Assembly (NCBI GenBank): GCA_034440635.1
Contig: JAOTON010001373.1
Span: 1-64,000 of the forward strand
Length of the DNA: 64,000 nucleotides
Source: Lepas anatifera
Taxonomy: Eukaryota > Arthropoda > Thecostraca > Lepadidae
Reading direction: 5' to 3'
The stretch's first letter is position 1, and every line of letters starts with the position of its first letter. A model generated the notes under the pieces. That model made no database searches. It saw only the letters and a program-made list of their open reading frames with translations, and had not been told where the DNA came from. This document shows positions 23,931-35,350 of the stretch, in pieces. A program made the translations under genes and the position numbers.

Positions 23931-26331
23931 AAGGTAATGTCGGGCTGGTTTTGGCGAATATGGGCGGCAGTGTAAGGCTTTTTTTGCATTAAAGGCACAT
24001 GAAAAATGATATCAATATGATATAATTGTATCGGCTATCACAGCAACGCAATCAACGCAACGCAATCAAACTATCCTTCAAGTTAGTTGATTGGTTTAAA
24101 AAAACCTCATCATGGTTACGTGCCATACTTACGTGCTGAGGGCAGTACTGTTGCACACCTTTATCTAGCCGGGGCCATGTCAAGTTCGTTGGCGCCATTA
24201 TTACATCAGTGCCAGGCCCAATAATTTTAAGAAGCTGATTTTCTAGTCTGTTCATAACAAGAAAATTACACTATATGCAGGTCACTATATAAATTACACT
24301 ATACGCATCTTTCCATTGCTCATTGCACGTAAATGGCAATTGTAGATATGCAGCCCTATATATAAGGCAGCCTAACATAACAACCAAGTGAAAACAGAGT
24401 GTCATTTCATTCTAGCACAATTCCAGTGGGTCTTAGAAGCGATCGTTTCTGTGAAATTCACCGCGAAAGGACGCACCAGCACCGTCTCCACCCACGTAAT
24501 GGATCCCATTGAGAGTGCCACTCCCTTTGGATGAAAACGTCCCACCACCTGTGTGACAGGCGTGTCTACCCATCTCACCGCACCCATGAACCAAACAATA
24601 TCAAGATCACCTACTTTTGGACGCTGTTCGGAGAGGCATGGCCTTGTGTTAGGTCTGACAGGGAACGCTACAGACATTCCCTCGGGTTTGAGACGAAAGT
24701 GACGCGCCAGGAAGAGGCGCTGGTTGGAAGGTGCACCATCCATCAGGCGGCCCCCGCCGCGAGTGTTGACACGCTTTGGTAGCCCGTTCCATCACGATCT
24801 GGAGGTCCTGTGGCGGCGGCGGCCAACCAGAGGCGATGCAACGCTGACCCCATCGCCAGGGAGGCTCACGCAAGTCGCCTCAGAGGCGACATGTGCACCC
24901 ATACACGCATCACACAGCAACCGAGTCATTAACATTTCCCGGGTTCTTCTATGCGGTCGTTTCCATCAGAAACAGTGAAATGACGCCGTTGTATTTGTTG
25001 ACCGGGATGCCTCAGGCCTGCTGTTCACCTCTGGCGAGGTTTTCACTCTCCATGAGCGAGGCGAGGTCGGCTGGGCTTCTGCATCTCTCTCCTGAGGGAG
25101 ACACGGAGGGTCAGTTGTGTCATGACTGATGACAGCTCGCGCAGAGTGAGGGGTCTGCATGATTTGATAACCGCTGATGTACGTTCGTCTGTGATCGTAT
25201 GCAAATTAAACACGAGCCGGCATGAATCCACTTCCCAAACTAAGCAGAGGTAAAGGTGAGAGTTGATGAAGGTGCCTAGATGTGTGTGGAAACGGATGCT
25301 GTGCTGCTCGGCTTCTTGTTCACAAAAAAATACTCGACAAGATCAAGTTGTTCCCACCAGTTATTTATTGTCCAAATTTTAACTCTGTACCGAACACGTA
25401 TATAACTTTGTATAAGGTTGGATCATGGGCACCGAAAGTGGTGGACACGTGTCCCTTCTGTTGACAAACCAGGGGGACGTCCTCCCCAAAATTTTTGGGC
25501 CAATGGTCATTAATGCTGTCAGGTACCGAATATGCTCAAAATTAGCCTGCCCCTGTTAGCACCAGCCCGCGGCCGTCCCCCTGCGAAAATTCCGTGGCGG
25601 CGCCCCTGGGATGGATCAACTGCTTCTGATACTAACTTCTGAGTAGGATTATATTTTAGCCAACCGGGTGCAAGTATCTTGGCATGCAAAATTATGAATA
25701 TACTGCTGGGACACACAAAAGCAAGGATGAATTCGGCTAATTGTCTTTTGGGTAAACTGCCTAGTTTTTACCTTTGCAAGCAATGTGTTTTTTAATAAAA
25801 AGAAACGCCTTTGGCGCTTCGTCACATGAGGCAACTGCAAAGCTCAATCTCAACTAATATTTTGGGGAAAAGATGCAACGCGAGGCGCAAAATAGGTATG
25901 CACTAATACAAATGTTTGAGACGTTTTGTCCCTAAATAAATTACAAGACAGGCTGCATAACAACCACAAAAATATATCGTTAGGTATCCAACATTAACCT
26001 CCCGCCACGTCTTGCCTCCACATATAACGCGATGAGGCTAGGAAACGGCAGCAGCCTCGCCACCCTCCATCCTCTTGGCATTGCAGCTGAGGCTGCAGCT
26101 TCGGGGCCACTTCAGCTGACGGTGCCTGCAAGGGCGAACACCAGTAGCTTACTGAGACTCTCACGTAACCAACCTCCACTTCTTGTCCAGGGACTCGGTT
26201 GCGTTTTTGCTTACTGATGGCCGAAATATTCTCGATGCATGTTAAAAAGAAAGATGGAAACATTCACACTATATTGTACCTACTGTATTTTATTTATAAT
26301 TGAACATGAAACAGTTGTATGAGCTTGTCAT
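23931..26331. other. Stretch without a supported gene
   Basis: Short frames only, with no motif. At 25469-25608 two facing CCAGGGG-type ends (CCAGGGGGACG and, reversed, CCAGGGGCGCC) might be a decayed MITE, but the flanks do not match. Confidence 0.4.
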
Positions 26332-26339
26332 TTTGTATT

Positions 26340-26480
26340 AATGGCGAATAAAATCAGGGCTGAGGGGCTCTAGCCTCCCTCTCAGAAATTTCTGAGTCTC
26401 ATAGTAATCACATAGAGGTGGTTATGGTAAGATTGAACCCCCTAGCCCTCCCCCGAAACGAGATTCTGGATCCGCCAGTG
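26340..26480. mobile_element. 141-bp hAT-like MITE
   Basis: A perfect 8-bp duplication TTTGTATT (26332-26339, 26481-26488) frames 141 bases. The right end, reversed, reads CACTGGCGGATCCAG and the left end AATGGCGAATAAAATCAG is a diverged counterpart. Its size equals the copy at 37567-37707. Confidence 0.6.
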
Positions 26481-26811
26481 TTTGTATTGACAGTGATGCG
26501 GCACAGCAGCGCTTAAAAATGCTGGAAAATGGAAAAAATCATCAAGGCACTCATGGCATCCAGTCTTTATCAGTTGACTAAGGAATTGCATGGACAGTCA
26601 GTGAAATGGTAGTTTGGAAATTTCCAGAGAGCCATAAGGTTTTTTTTGCTTGATGTGTGTACTGCATACCAAATTGTGACCATTTAATACATATCATGGG
26701 TCGCTCAAAATTTTTTCGGTCTCTCTCCTCGCAAATGAGGTCATCTGTCCCGGAATGTTTGGTGCTGGGGTCTCCGTAATCGTTTGTCAACTGCCTATCC
26801 TCTGACGCATG

Positions 26812-27075
26812 CATAGGCGGATCCAGGGAAAGGGAAAGTGGGGGTACTTGCCCTTCCCCTCGGTGCCCCCTGAAATGGACATGTGCCGCCCTCTGAAAGC
26901 TCTATGGAATTCCCCCACCCCCCTGAAACGACGCTTCTCACCCCTTCTCTACGGATGAGAATGTCGGAGCCCCGCGATAAGATTAGGTCGCCCCTGGTGG
27001 TCTTGCTGTCCAAAAGTGGTGCCTCCGACTATGCGCCTCGCCTCCCCCCGATCAGAAATCCAGGATCCGCCTATG
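26812..27075. mobile_element. 264-bp hAT-like MITE
   Basis: A perfect 13-bp inverted repeat CATAGGCGGATCC bounds the element. It is flanked by GACGCATG (26804-26811) and GATGCATG (27076-27083), an 8-bp duplication with one change. The interior has C runs and CCCCTGAAA motifs shared with the copy at 18696-19238. It has no coding capacity. Confidence 0.75.
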
Positions 27076-27083
27076 GATGCATG

Positions 27084-28321
27084 GTGTTCGGTATGTAATG
27101 GCTGCTTAATATCAAACAGTGTCAGTCTTTCTGGTGGTATATACGGGTCACTGATCGGGGCCCAGGAAGTAAAAGTACTACAAAATGTAATCTCCAAACC
27201 GCAAAACACAGGAATCGATTTTTACTTCACCCGTTGTCTTAACTAAAACTTGCGAATCAGACGGGAGACAGTGGCAGCCAAGCTATATGAAGCACTTATG
27301 CTTCAAATAACATGTTTTCTGTTAGCTTTCTAAATGTTGAAATAAGTTGCAGCTAATTCGTATCAAAGTTAGCTTTCCTATTTTAATAACAATATATCTA
27401 GTACATACTTATCCCACAGTCACTGACATATTTTTGCTGCTAATGAAAAACAAAGCACACCAAAACTTACCGACACAGCATAAAAGGTCACAACTTGTTA
27501 CTATGAACCTAAAGCCGCAGTTGCACTCACAACTGCCACCAGCCTTCACACACCACTTATAACAAGTACTCTGTAAAGCGTAGGAGTGGGCCGAGACACA
27601 GGGAGCCACGCATTGCCATCAATTATCCGCCGTGTCGACGCGTCCCGCCCAGTTTTACTACCGCCGCGAAGGGGGCCCAGCTGTTTTGCACAGTGGCGTC
27701 GTTTCCGACACCGCGCCAACAGTCCCCTGCTGAGGAGGTGAGGTCATTCGCTGCAAGAGGTGCACAGGGGCGGCTGCCCGCGCAGATCAGCTCCGCCTGT
27801 ATCACGTCATCGCCCACCGCCGTCCCCTCCTGCAGCTGCATATATGAGCTTGTTGCGTTGAATAGCTTTGTTGAACTCCTGCATTGAGCAAGCTACGGTA
27901 AATAAAGTGCCCCTGGTTGGACAATTTGTGGCATTCTGTGAATACTGGCATCGTGGTCCGAGCCTCTGCTGGTTATACAGTATGCTTATACAGATGCTTG
28001 TCCGATTCAGTGCACTTAGCATGCATTCTAAAATAGGCATGTGCATGCTTGAAGCGTCCTTAATTACAACACCTGAGCACGCCTCTGGAGTCCTCGTAAC
28101 ATGTGATATAGGGCTGGGAGTATGGTGTGCTTATTTTTGTTCCTTCTGGCTGCCTTGTAAACAGTCTATTCACTTTGAAAGAGTACATCACAATTCCATT
28201 AGAAACCCCAGTTTTGAGTTGCTAGAATCGCCTCTGTGAAAAACATTATTCGAAAATATAAATGAACTATCGCCTGCAATCTTATTCATTATATTCAAAC
28301 ATTCCAATAGCTTTCAATATT
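27084..28321. other. Stretch without a supported gene
   Basis: A 123-codon frame at 27868-28239 is the longest here and has no recognisable domain. Part of 27600-27850 is GC-rich. No exon or repeat is supported. Confidence 0.4.
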
Positions 28322-28522
28322 GTATATGTTCGTTCGGACTTACTCCACAAAGAGTTTTTGGGATCGGAGCTTTCCATTTGTCTTACAGAGCTTCGTCAGT
28401 GAATCGAAATATTTAGCTATAATATATAGCTACTATTCCGATTCGCTGACGAAGCTCTGTTATACGGATCGAAAGCTCCGACCCCAAAAACTCTTTGTGG
28501 AGTAAGTCCGAACGAACATATA
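28322..28522. repeat. Long inverted repeat, about 85-bp arms
   Basis: The left arm (28322-28406) and right arm (about 28437-28522) are reverse complements at roughly 90% identity. The outer 40 bases (GTATATGTTCGTTCGGACTT and onward) are perfect. The ~30-base centre is itself partly palindromic (TAGCTAT/ATAGCTA). Each arm contains CTGACGAAGCTCTG and AAAGCTCCGA-type blocks. This is reminiscent of the GACGAAGC...CGAAA blocks found in terminal repeats of Penelope-like retroelements, which often leave inverted copies. That link is a recollection-based inference, not proven. Confidence 0.85.
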
Positions 28523-31486
28523 CGACATCCGAAATCCACACAATGACTTTTCAAGAACTCTCAATATTGTTACAGACGGCTTTGCTGGACGGGGGAGAAC
28601 CGTGCACGATAATGCTCTGTTTGCGAATAGATCCTCCCTAAATGCCGAGCCATAACTCCGTCCCTGATGAAGACACAATCTAAAAACAATGAAGGTATCT
28701 GCCCAATGCAGTCTTAAGACAAGTCAGGAGTTCTAAAGGCCTATCACGAACAGTTTCGGGGATATCACGGAAAAACATAAGGAGAGGACAGAATTCGACT
28801 CCCGTGACAGGAATTGGGTTAAAATACCACTATCTCGTGACGAAAATATTCTGCAACAAAAACAACAGCATTCTCTCTTGCTAACAACAAAAGAAGACGG
28901 GTGCAATACGACTCCGTGGGTGTGCTCTGAGGCTCACGCAATTCAGTTGCAACAGCAGTAGCACGATCGCACCTTCTCAGCATGGGTGGAGCCCGATCTT
29001 GACCATCTGCCACGGGCAGCAACAATGGAGTCACCGTCTGCCCCAACGGCACCCCGCTGCGATCCATCTCCAGTGCAGACGATACCTCACTCTCACGTCA
29101 GAGCGGCAGAGTGGAAAACGCGTCCTCCCCCGCAGCAGATGTGAAGGTGCTAGGGCGGAGACAGGCCTTTCGAAAACAGGCGCATTCCTATCGAGCAAAT
29201 TAGCCGTGTTTTTCGGATGACACACTAGGACGCGTTTCACGCCGCTTGAATACGGCGCGCGTGCTGCGGCGCGAGCAGCTGCTCTTCGCGTGAGACCAAA
29301 CAGCCGAGACCACAGCAGGTAGCACCAGGTGCTCCGCTAAACGCCTTATGTGCGCTCGCGCCGGGCGAACCAGGCGGCCGCCCTGATCCATTTTTGAGCC
29401 ACCCCTGCTTGGTGCAGTGGGACCGTTTCGGTGTGGCGGGTTGTAACTGAGTACATTCCAGCACCGGCAGTCAACCGCGGACTCGCAGAGGCGGCATTGT
29501 CAGACCTCAGCAGGCCCGGCGTCGGCAAATTGGCCATTGTTTGGCAGCGTGACGCCCTGTCCAACGAAAGGGTGGAAAGCTGACAGTTTGACCACCGGGC
29601 GAGACCTCCAACCATCCCTCCCGCCCCCACGCGCCCTCCGCGCCATAGTCGTTACACATATGCACATCGAGAGCGGAGGAGGGTGTACTTCACGCCCCCC
29701 CTCCATATTTCCAGTGAGGAAATTCTCTATAAGGAGAATCCACTTAAAATTTCTCCTCCAGGTGGGAGTCTGTCATTAAGGAAAAAAATGCTGGTAACGA
29801 TGCAAACGGAAACAAGCGTGCCCTCGCGCAAGTGTGTCTCTTGCTTCTATCAGCTCTGAGTAAGCTTGGCTCTTTTGAATTTTGGTGCCTTTGGACTTCC
29901 CTCCGGAGAGGCCTGGCTCCACTCCGGACGTTTTCCCGCGGACAATCGATGAAGCCGCGGACAATGTATGGCCACAGTAGTCACGTGACAGCCCAATCTG
30001 CACCCAGCCGTAACATGTCAAGTGTTCCAGTGTTGAAAGGCATTTCGAAGTTAGGGACATTAAGATAAAACAGCATTTTCCGTACCTCAAGCTATGGATT
30101 AAGGCGCAACACACATACCATGTCTCCGCACATTTACAGACTGGTAATTGTAAGGTGGACCCACGGAGACGGATCGTAGATTTCCCCTTTCACTCTTTTC
30201 ACACGAAATCTTGAGATAAAGGCCTTCCTCTCAAATGAAAAGCTGTTTTATCTGAGTTGTGTAACAAACTTAACTCTTTGTCTGAAAATTGGTTGGCTGG
30301 GGGATAGTTCTGTACCCGGTTCGGGGTGAAGGCCATACGTTTCAATCCATCCAGCTAGCTGTTTTGCCCGAGAGCAAAGCTCGAGCTCTCGAGACCCTGC
30401 TCCGGCTGTCCACTGGCTTGCCTACGCCCCATCGCGCATGATAAATTAATCCAACGGCCGGATCCAACATTCCTGCGAGATCAGCCACCATTAAAGGCGA
30501 CAGGAAAATTGTATTGTCTTGAACCCCGCGGGGAGGTACCATGGCACGGCCGTTAAGGTTATCTTAATGATCCCTATGCCTATATGCCTGTAAGCATTTG
30601 TGAATTGAACCCAGAAGTCAAGCGCGGTCTGTTTAAAGAGGGTATTTTGAGCGACATATGTGAGAACGTTGGGAGAGGGGAGGTAATGTTCTCCCCTAAT
30701 CCTAGTGCCTTGGAAATGGCTGCCCCACAAACCCTCCTCCACCTCTCGTACCTTTTCCTTCCTTCCTGGTCTGCATTAATTGATATGCACGAGATAATTA
30801 TCTTAAGTAAGAATGAAGAGCGACTTGAAGGTCGCTCTCCTTGAAGGACATTACGATTTAATGGATATGGTCAATTAAGCTTTGCTGAATAATACCCATA
30901 AAAAGGAACACCGATATTGGGTTACTTGCCGAAACACCTGCAGAGTTTTTCATAGACTCTCCCTCTTCACATCATAAAATGACTAAGCCGGAGCTAACGA
31001 CGTCTACTTAGGATCAGTGAGGCACACATTCCACAGTATGTGGTGCAGATTTCAACAGCATGCAGCCTGACACACACTGAGCTTTCTGTATTGAACTGTT
31101 CTTGTTTCGAAGTCTTCGGACGATTCATTGGTTTGTACCCAAAAATATGTAAAAAAACCTTGGGATTCAGTTTCTGGTGCAGTAGACTTTCGTCAAGTCT
31201 TAGCGCCCCCTGAAATGTCATCGGTGTCCTCGGGGTCATCGTTTCTTCCTCAACTTCCGCCCCCTTCAGGCTGTGAGTATCGGCGCCCTGGCGAGAAAAT
31301 TTACTCCCCCTTATAACAGGGCATTTTTTAAGAAAAACTCAGTGGGGACATTCCTTTTGCAGACCATTATAGTGTTTTTAAGGGATCAATACCCAATTTT
31401 GAAGGGTTTTAATAAAACCTAGACGCATTAGTGTTAATAAAATGTTTCTCAATTTTTGTGTTATTCCATGTTATTCCGGTCTATAG
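28523..31486. other. Stretch without a supported gene
   Basis: A moderately GC-rich patch at about 28920-29660 keeps short frames open on both strands without any domain. The rest is unremarkable. No target duplications or inverted termini were found. Confidence 0.4.
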
Positions 31487-31900
31487 ATGCTGCCCAGGGC
31501 TGCCAATTTTTTTCGGCGGAAAGGGCCAAACCGAATTAGAAAAGGGCCAAAGAGGGGCAAAATTTAATTTTCACTAAAATAGCCAAATAAATACCGCAAA
31601 AGCCAGATTTGAGGCTACAACAACCCCTAGCGGCAGTCATAAGCTCACAGAAAAAGCGACTTGTATCACTGTTTAAAAATGATTGTCGAAAATTTGATAT
31701 TGACTTGACGCAATAGTTTTTTAGCCCACTACCCATTTAATACTAAGCCAGGGGTACTCTTCCAAACCTGCACAAATCATCAGATGATTTTATCCTCTTA
31801 AGCAGATCATTTGTTGGCATTACTAATCATCCTGGCCGCACAACTCCCCGCTAACTTTTAATTTTTTCTATTTTTCCAACTATGCATTTTTTCTCTTGAA

Positions 31901-31984
31901 CAGTGGCGGATCTAGGATTTTGGTAAGTGGGGGAGAGCGGAGCCTCAGAGGCGCACTTTGCCATCAAATTTTCACCCAAAAGGC
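31901..31984. mobile_element. MITE fragment (CAGTGGCGGATC end)
   Basis: It begins CAGTGGCGGATCTAGG followed by GGGGGA, a typical left end of the GGCGGATC MITE group. It is cut off by the non-LTR element that follows. No right end was found. Confidence 0.4.
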
Positions 31985-32686
31985 GCCTTTTAGTTTAGTT
32001 TAGTTTATTGTCCAATTATCAACGGACATGAACCATCCCAATGACAGATGAAGTCATGATGATAAAACAGTCGTGTCAAATATCAATGTCAGTGGATACA
32101 ACATAAAAGAATAAAAAAAGTAAAACGGATACAAAATGTCTGCTGAATCGCAGTTAGCCACATAAAGGATCACGCGTGTTCGAAATTGAGCAGCTGTAGT
32201 GTTCCACACATCAACATCTCTGCACTTGTCTAAGAACATATTGCAGATCCTCAGCAATCTACAAACAAACCCGACATAACAGTGCTATCTCTCGCGTGGG
32301 GCACATGAAAGAGAATCCTGTTACGCAGGGCTCGGGAAGGAGCTGCTAGACGAAAGCATTCTAACAGAAAATACGCGTCAATTTTGTGGTCATGAAGATT
32401 CCGTAGGAACAAAAGATCATGTTGCATCCTCCATCCAGCTTATGAAGTTAGGTCAAAATGCTGAAGGAGGTCTTTGAATTCAAAATAAATGTTGTTAATG
32501 CGGCGGTGTCCGCAAATCCAGATAAGAAACTTTTGTTGGATTTTTTCTATTCGTTTTAGATGAGTCTGTGCAGCTCCTCCGCAAGTCACACAGTCATATT
32601 CTAGGATAGAACGAACGTGTGCACAGTAAACGGCAATAACCCGTTTTGTATCGAGGTGATGGAAAGAAGCGTCAATTTTGTATAAG
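31985..32686 (-). mobile_element. 5'-truncated non-LTR retrotransposon
   Basis: On the minus strand the 3' terminus is an AATAAA-containing tail running into (CTAAA)n units, which appear on the plus strand as TTTAGTTTAGTTTAG. The 5' part is missing, as is usual after incomplete reverse transcription. Flanks around 31976-31990 (AAAAGGCGCCTTTTA) and 32687-32702 (AAAAGACGCGCCTATA) may be a decayed target duplication. It lies inside the older hAT-like element. Confidence 0.75.
32054..32686 (-). pseudogene. C-terminus of non-LTR reverse transcriptase ORF, frameshifted
   Basis: The minus strand encodes, in three successive frames, the conserved tail that follows the reverse transcriptase domain in Jockey/CR1-type elements. 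The first frame has VRSILEYDC and HLKRIEKIQQKFLIW and stops near 32440. The second frame holds LLFLRNLHDHKIDAYF, APSRALRNRILFHVPHA and ARDSTVMSGLF. The third has RLLRICNMF and runs on to a stop at 32054. The order and spacing match the family: a region after the YADD-bearing domain ending in a PSR...FxxP motif and an R-M/L-CN motif. The two frameshifts and an earlier in-frame TAG make it a dead fragment. The exact clade cannot be fixed from about 200 codons. Confidence 0.75.
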
Positions 32687-32755
32687 AAAAGACGCGCCTA
32701 TAGTATCGTATCCTTTGCGTCCGGTTTTCGGCGGTCATCATTTTTGTCCGTCGTG

Positions 32756-34741
32756 CAGATGTGCAGAAAGTATGCTGGCTGTCACAAACTCGATGCGACG
32801 TATGCCTCCTCTGTCACACAAAGCTGGAAATTATAATTGTATACTTGAATACTATTTCCAATATGCTGAATGTCCTCCACCTGTCTCTTACTTTTTGCAG
32901 CAGACAAGGTTCAAGCACCAAACCATTATAGCATGAAAGTAGTAAACTTTGTTTTCATTTTTAGATCATGTTTTTGTTTTTGGAAGGAAAATTTACAATT
33001 ATGGGTCATTGTTTCCAGTATTGGGATCATAACTATTATTGGCAACTCTGACCGCAGTTTCCCTCAATGACATGTGTTTCCCGTTTTGAAGTTTCCATTT
33101 TTGGAAGGAGTGTTTCCAATTGTGGTCCATTTCACCATGATTAAATGTAGCAATTATCATGAAAATAATTGTTATTGGGAACATATATATTAATGGGAAC
33201 GTACACACAATTGGGAAACCTAATCACAGCTCCGCCCCCACTAAACTTCTATCTCACATATCAACAAAATGGACAAAAATGTCAATGTTAACATAGGATT
33301 TGGATCTACCTAAAAATTTTTGGTAAAGTGTACCATAGGTAGCATTTTTATAAACATATCAAATGCTTAAAATTTGCCTCCCATCCACGATTATCACTTG
33401 CCTGGTCATTTTTTCTTGCAGTAAAAACTCTGAGGCAACTAGCCTGCATAGATGTAAAATTATGTCTATTGGCCTAACAGGTACAGAGGTATTGGAATTC
33501 ACATACCAAAGAAAGATCCACTGTGGTCAAAATCCTGCTTTAACTCCATGCAGTTCAGGTCCTGTGCGTTGCTTACTACCACTGGTAGTAAGCAACACAC
33601 CCTCAACCAGCGTTTTTCGAAGTCTCTTTCTTTCTGAGATTTGCTGTGATTTTCTGAATGAGAAGGTCTACTAGGCCCCCTCCAGTGTGTTAGTGCCACT
33701 GCCAGGCCCCGCTCCAGTGTGGGTGTTAACACTTTGTGGAGGACTACATTGGCACACATTTCCTATCTGTACAATATTGAAATGATAATTTGATCATGAA
33801 ATATCACCTGAAACACTGTTGTCGCTAGCCTGTTGCTGGCGCCAACTCTCCCAACTTCCTCCAGCTCCAAATCGATACCGATCTAGGGCACAAGCAAGCC
33901 AAGGAATGAAAAACCAAGTTTGATATGTGAAAGTGCGTCAGTCTTACAGTAGCCTACATTCATCTTGGATTAGCCATGGGCAGCAATATTTATTCTAGCT
34001 AGTTTTAGCCTGCACTTATCTCAGATATAGCAAATAAATATGCCCCCAAAAAATGCGACTTCCCACCTGTTTGAATTTTGTGGCAGGCTCTACATCTCAT
34101 AAACATTTCTCGAACTTGTATTGTCGCTGTTGCGCAGCTTAAGTAGAATTGCTGCCCAGCTATGTTTATTTTTTCACTCATTTAGTACATTTCTTAGTAG
34201 CTTTTAGGCGTACTTAATACTAAATTCGAAGAAATAGGGGCCAATAAATCGAAGAGACTCAAACTATAGATATGATTTAACCTGAAAAAATGGGCAGAGA
34301 AGTACTTGATAAAGTATCTGCGTTATCGTTAAGGCCTTAAATATGCCCTCAATCGTGCATTTCTCGAAAAAATTGACTGTCACATTTCCGGTATCTAGGC
34401 GACAACTTTCTGGCAACTACTAACAATCGGCACCATTGGGCTGCATGTTAAAATCTGGCAACTGTGACAGCGGTTTCCGGGTTTTCTGCAGCGGGGTCCC
34501 TCGTTTTAGTAGAAACTGAAAACAGTACCAATATTGTATCATTAATGGTAAGCTGTGTAATTGAAGAATAGAGCTGCTAAATTAAAATATTCGCTACACG
34601 CTTGCTTCTGTATTTCGAAAATATGTGGTTTGATTTGGAACCATATAGTCAGGATCGCTGTTTTGTCACAATTATGCACCTCAATTTTCCTAAATGTGTC
34701 ACAAACTCCAGTAGCTGAGTTGGCAAGTTTCTGCACCTCTG
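32756..34741 (-). mobile_element. Complete 2-kb hAT element, copy A
   Basis: A perfect 8-bp duplication CCGTCGTG (32748-32755, 34742-34749) flanks 1986 bases. The ends match CAGAGGTGCAGAAA (the left has one change, CAGATGTGC). It is the same element as copy B at 49526-51732, inverted. No transposase of normal length is present, so it depends on a partner. An 86-codon frame (33499-33759, minus) has an equal-length counterpart in copy B (50525-50785, plus). The sharing reflects common descent and shows no known domain. Confidence 0.85.
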
Positions 34742-35041
34742 CCGTCGTGTTTTTAACAAAGTTCTGTCCCTCCCTCCCACCACCAGACCAGTTTTCTGCT
34801 GCTCTGCTGCTTTTTCGGTGTCAGAATATCGTATTGCAGAGCGGAAGAGGTCAAAATAAGCCATATTTACACAAAGGATAAGCCAGAAATATCTTAAGTG
34901 CCAGCAGCTAGAAAAAATGGGCAAAAAGACCAGATTCCAAGAAGGGCCAACTGAAAAAATTGCAGGGCCAAATACGACAAAAAAGGCCAAATTCCAGGTA
35001 TTTGGCCACGAAATGGCCTGCCTGGCAGCCCTGACGCTGCT

Positions 35042-35229
35042 GCAATGTATTCCAAATGAAAAGGTGATTTTCTTATTTTTCTTTATGAGTGTGGCAAGAT
35101 AAGTAACTTCCTAACTATCGAACACAAGTGGTTTATAGGCTAAATCGAGACAATTTTTTATATACATACCTTCTATGATGTGTGGCTATTGCTGTCAAAA
35201 TCATCTAGGGAATATACTACAAAAAACAG
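35042..35229. other. Short spacer, nothing seen
   Basis: AT-rich spacer between the nested hAT complex and an old SINE tail. No feature is supported. Confidence 0.4.
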
Positions 35230-35350
35230 TTAATAATTGTTTAGGCTTATCGACGCACTAACTGTCAGGGTCATATGGTGTCGCCAGGTCTTTCCTTGTT
35301 GGAAGGGTTTCTCGGGAGGTAGTTTTGTTATTCTAATGAAGGGCTGGAGC
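35230..35350 (-). mobile_element. Old, 5'-truncated SINE tail
   Basis: On the minus strand this matches the 3' module of the SINE copies at 51483 and 58479: a CGACACCATATGACCCTGAC-like block and a degraded GTCGATAAGCCTAAACAATT end. The tRNA-like head is not visible. Divergence is clearly higher than in the other copies and no flanking duplication was found. Confidence 0.55.

Larger units (their letters stand above)
31495..35033. mobile_element. Old hAT-like element hosting three nested insertions
   Basis: The left end CAGGGCTGCCAA and the right end (reverse complement) CAGGGCTGCCAG share an 11-bp terminal repeat. Both are followed by GGCCAAA-type subterminal motifs. Flanks ATGCTGCC (31487-31494) and ACGCTGCT (35034-35041) agree at 6 of 8 bases, as expected of an old 8-bp duplication. 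The 3.5-kb span contains a MITE fragment, a non-LTR retrotransposon and a complete 2-kb hAT. Without these about 0.8 kb remains, with no transposase frame. Confidence 0.6.

Noticed and set aside
25469..25608. MITE with CCAGGGG ends
   Set aside because: The facing ends are similar only for a few bases and the flanking octamers do not match.
28437..28522. Hammerhead ribozyme
   Set aside because: CTGACGA and GAAA are present in the right order, but the helix II closing pair and a proper short helix III next to a cleavage site could not be formed convincingly.
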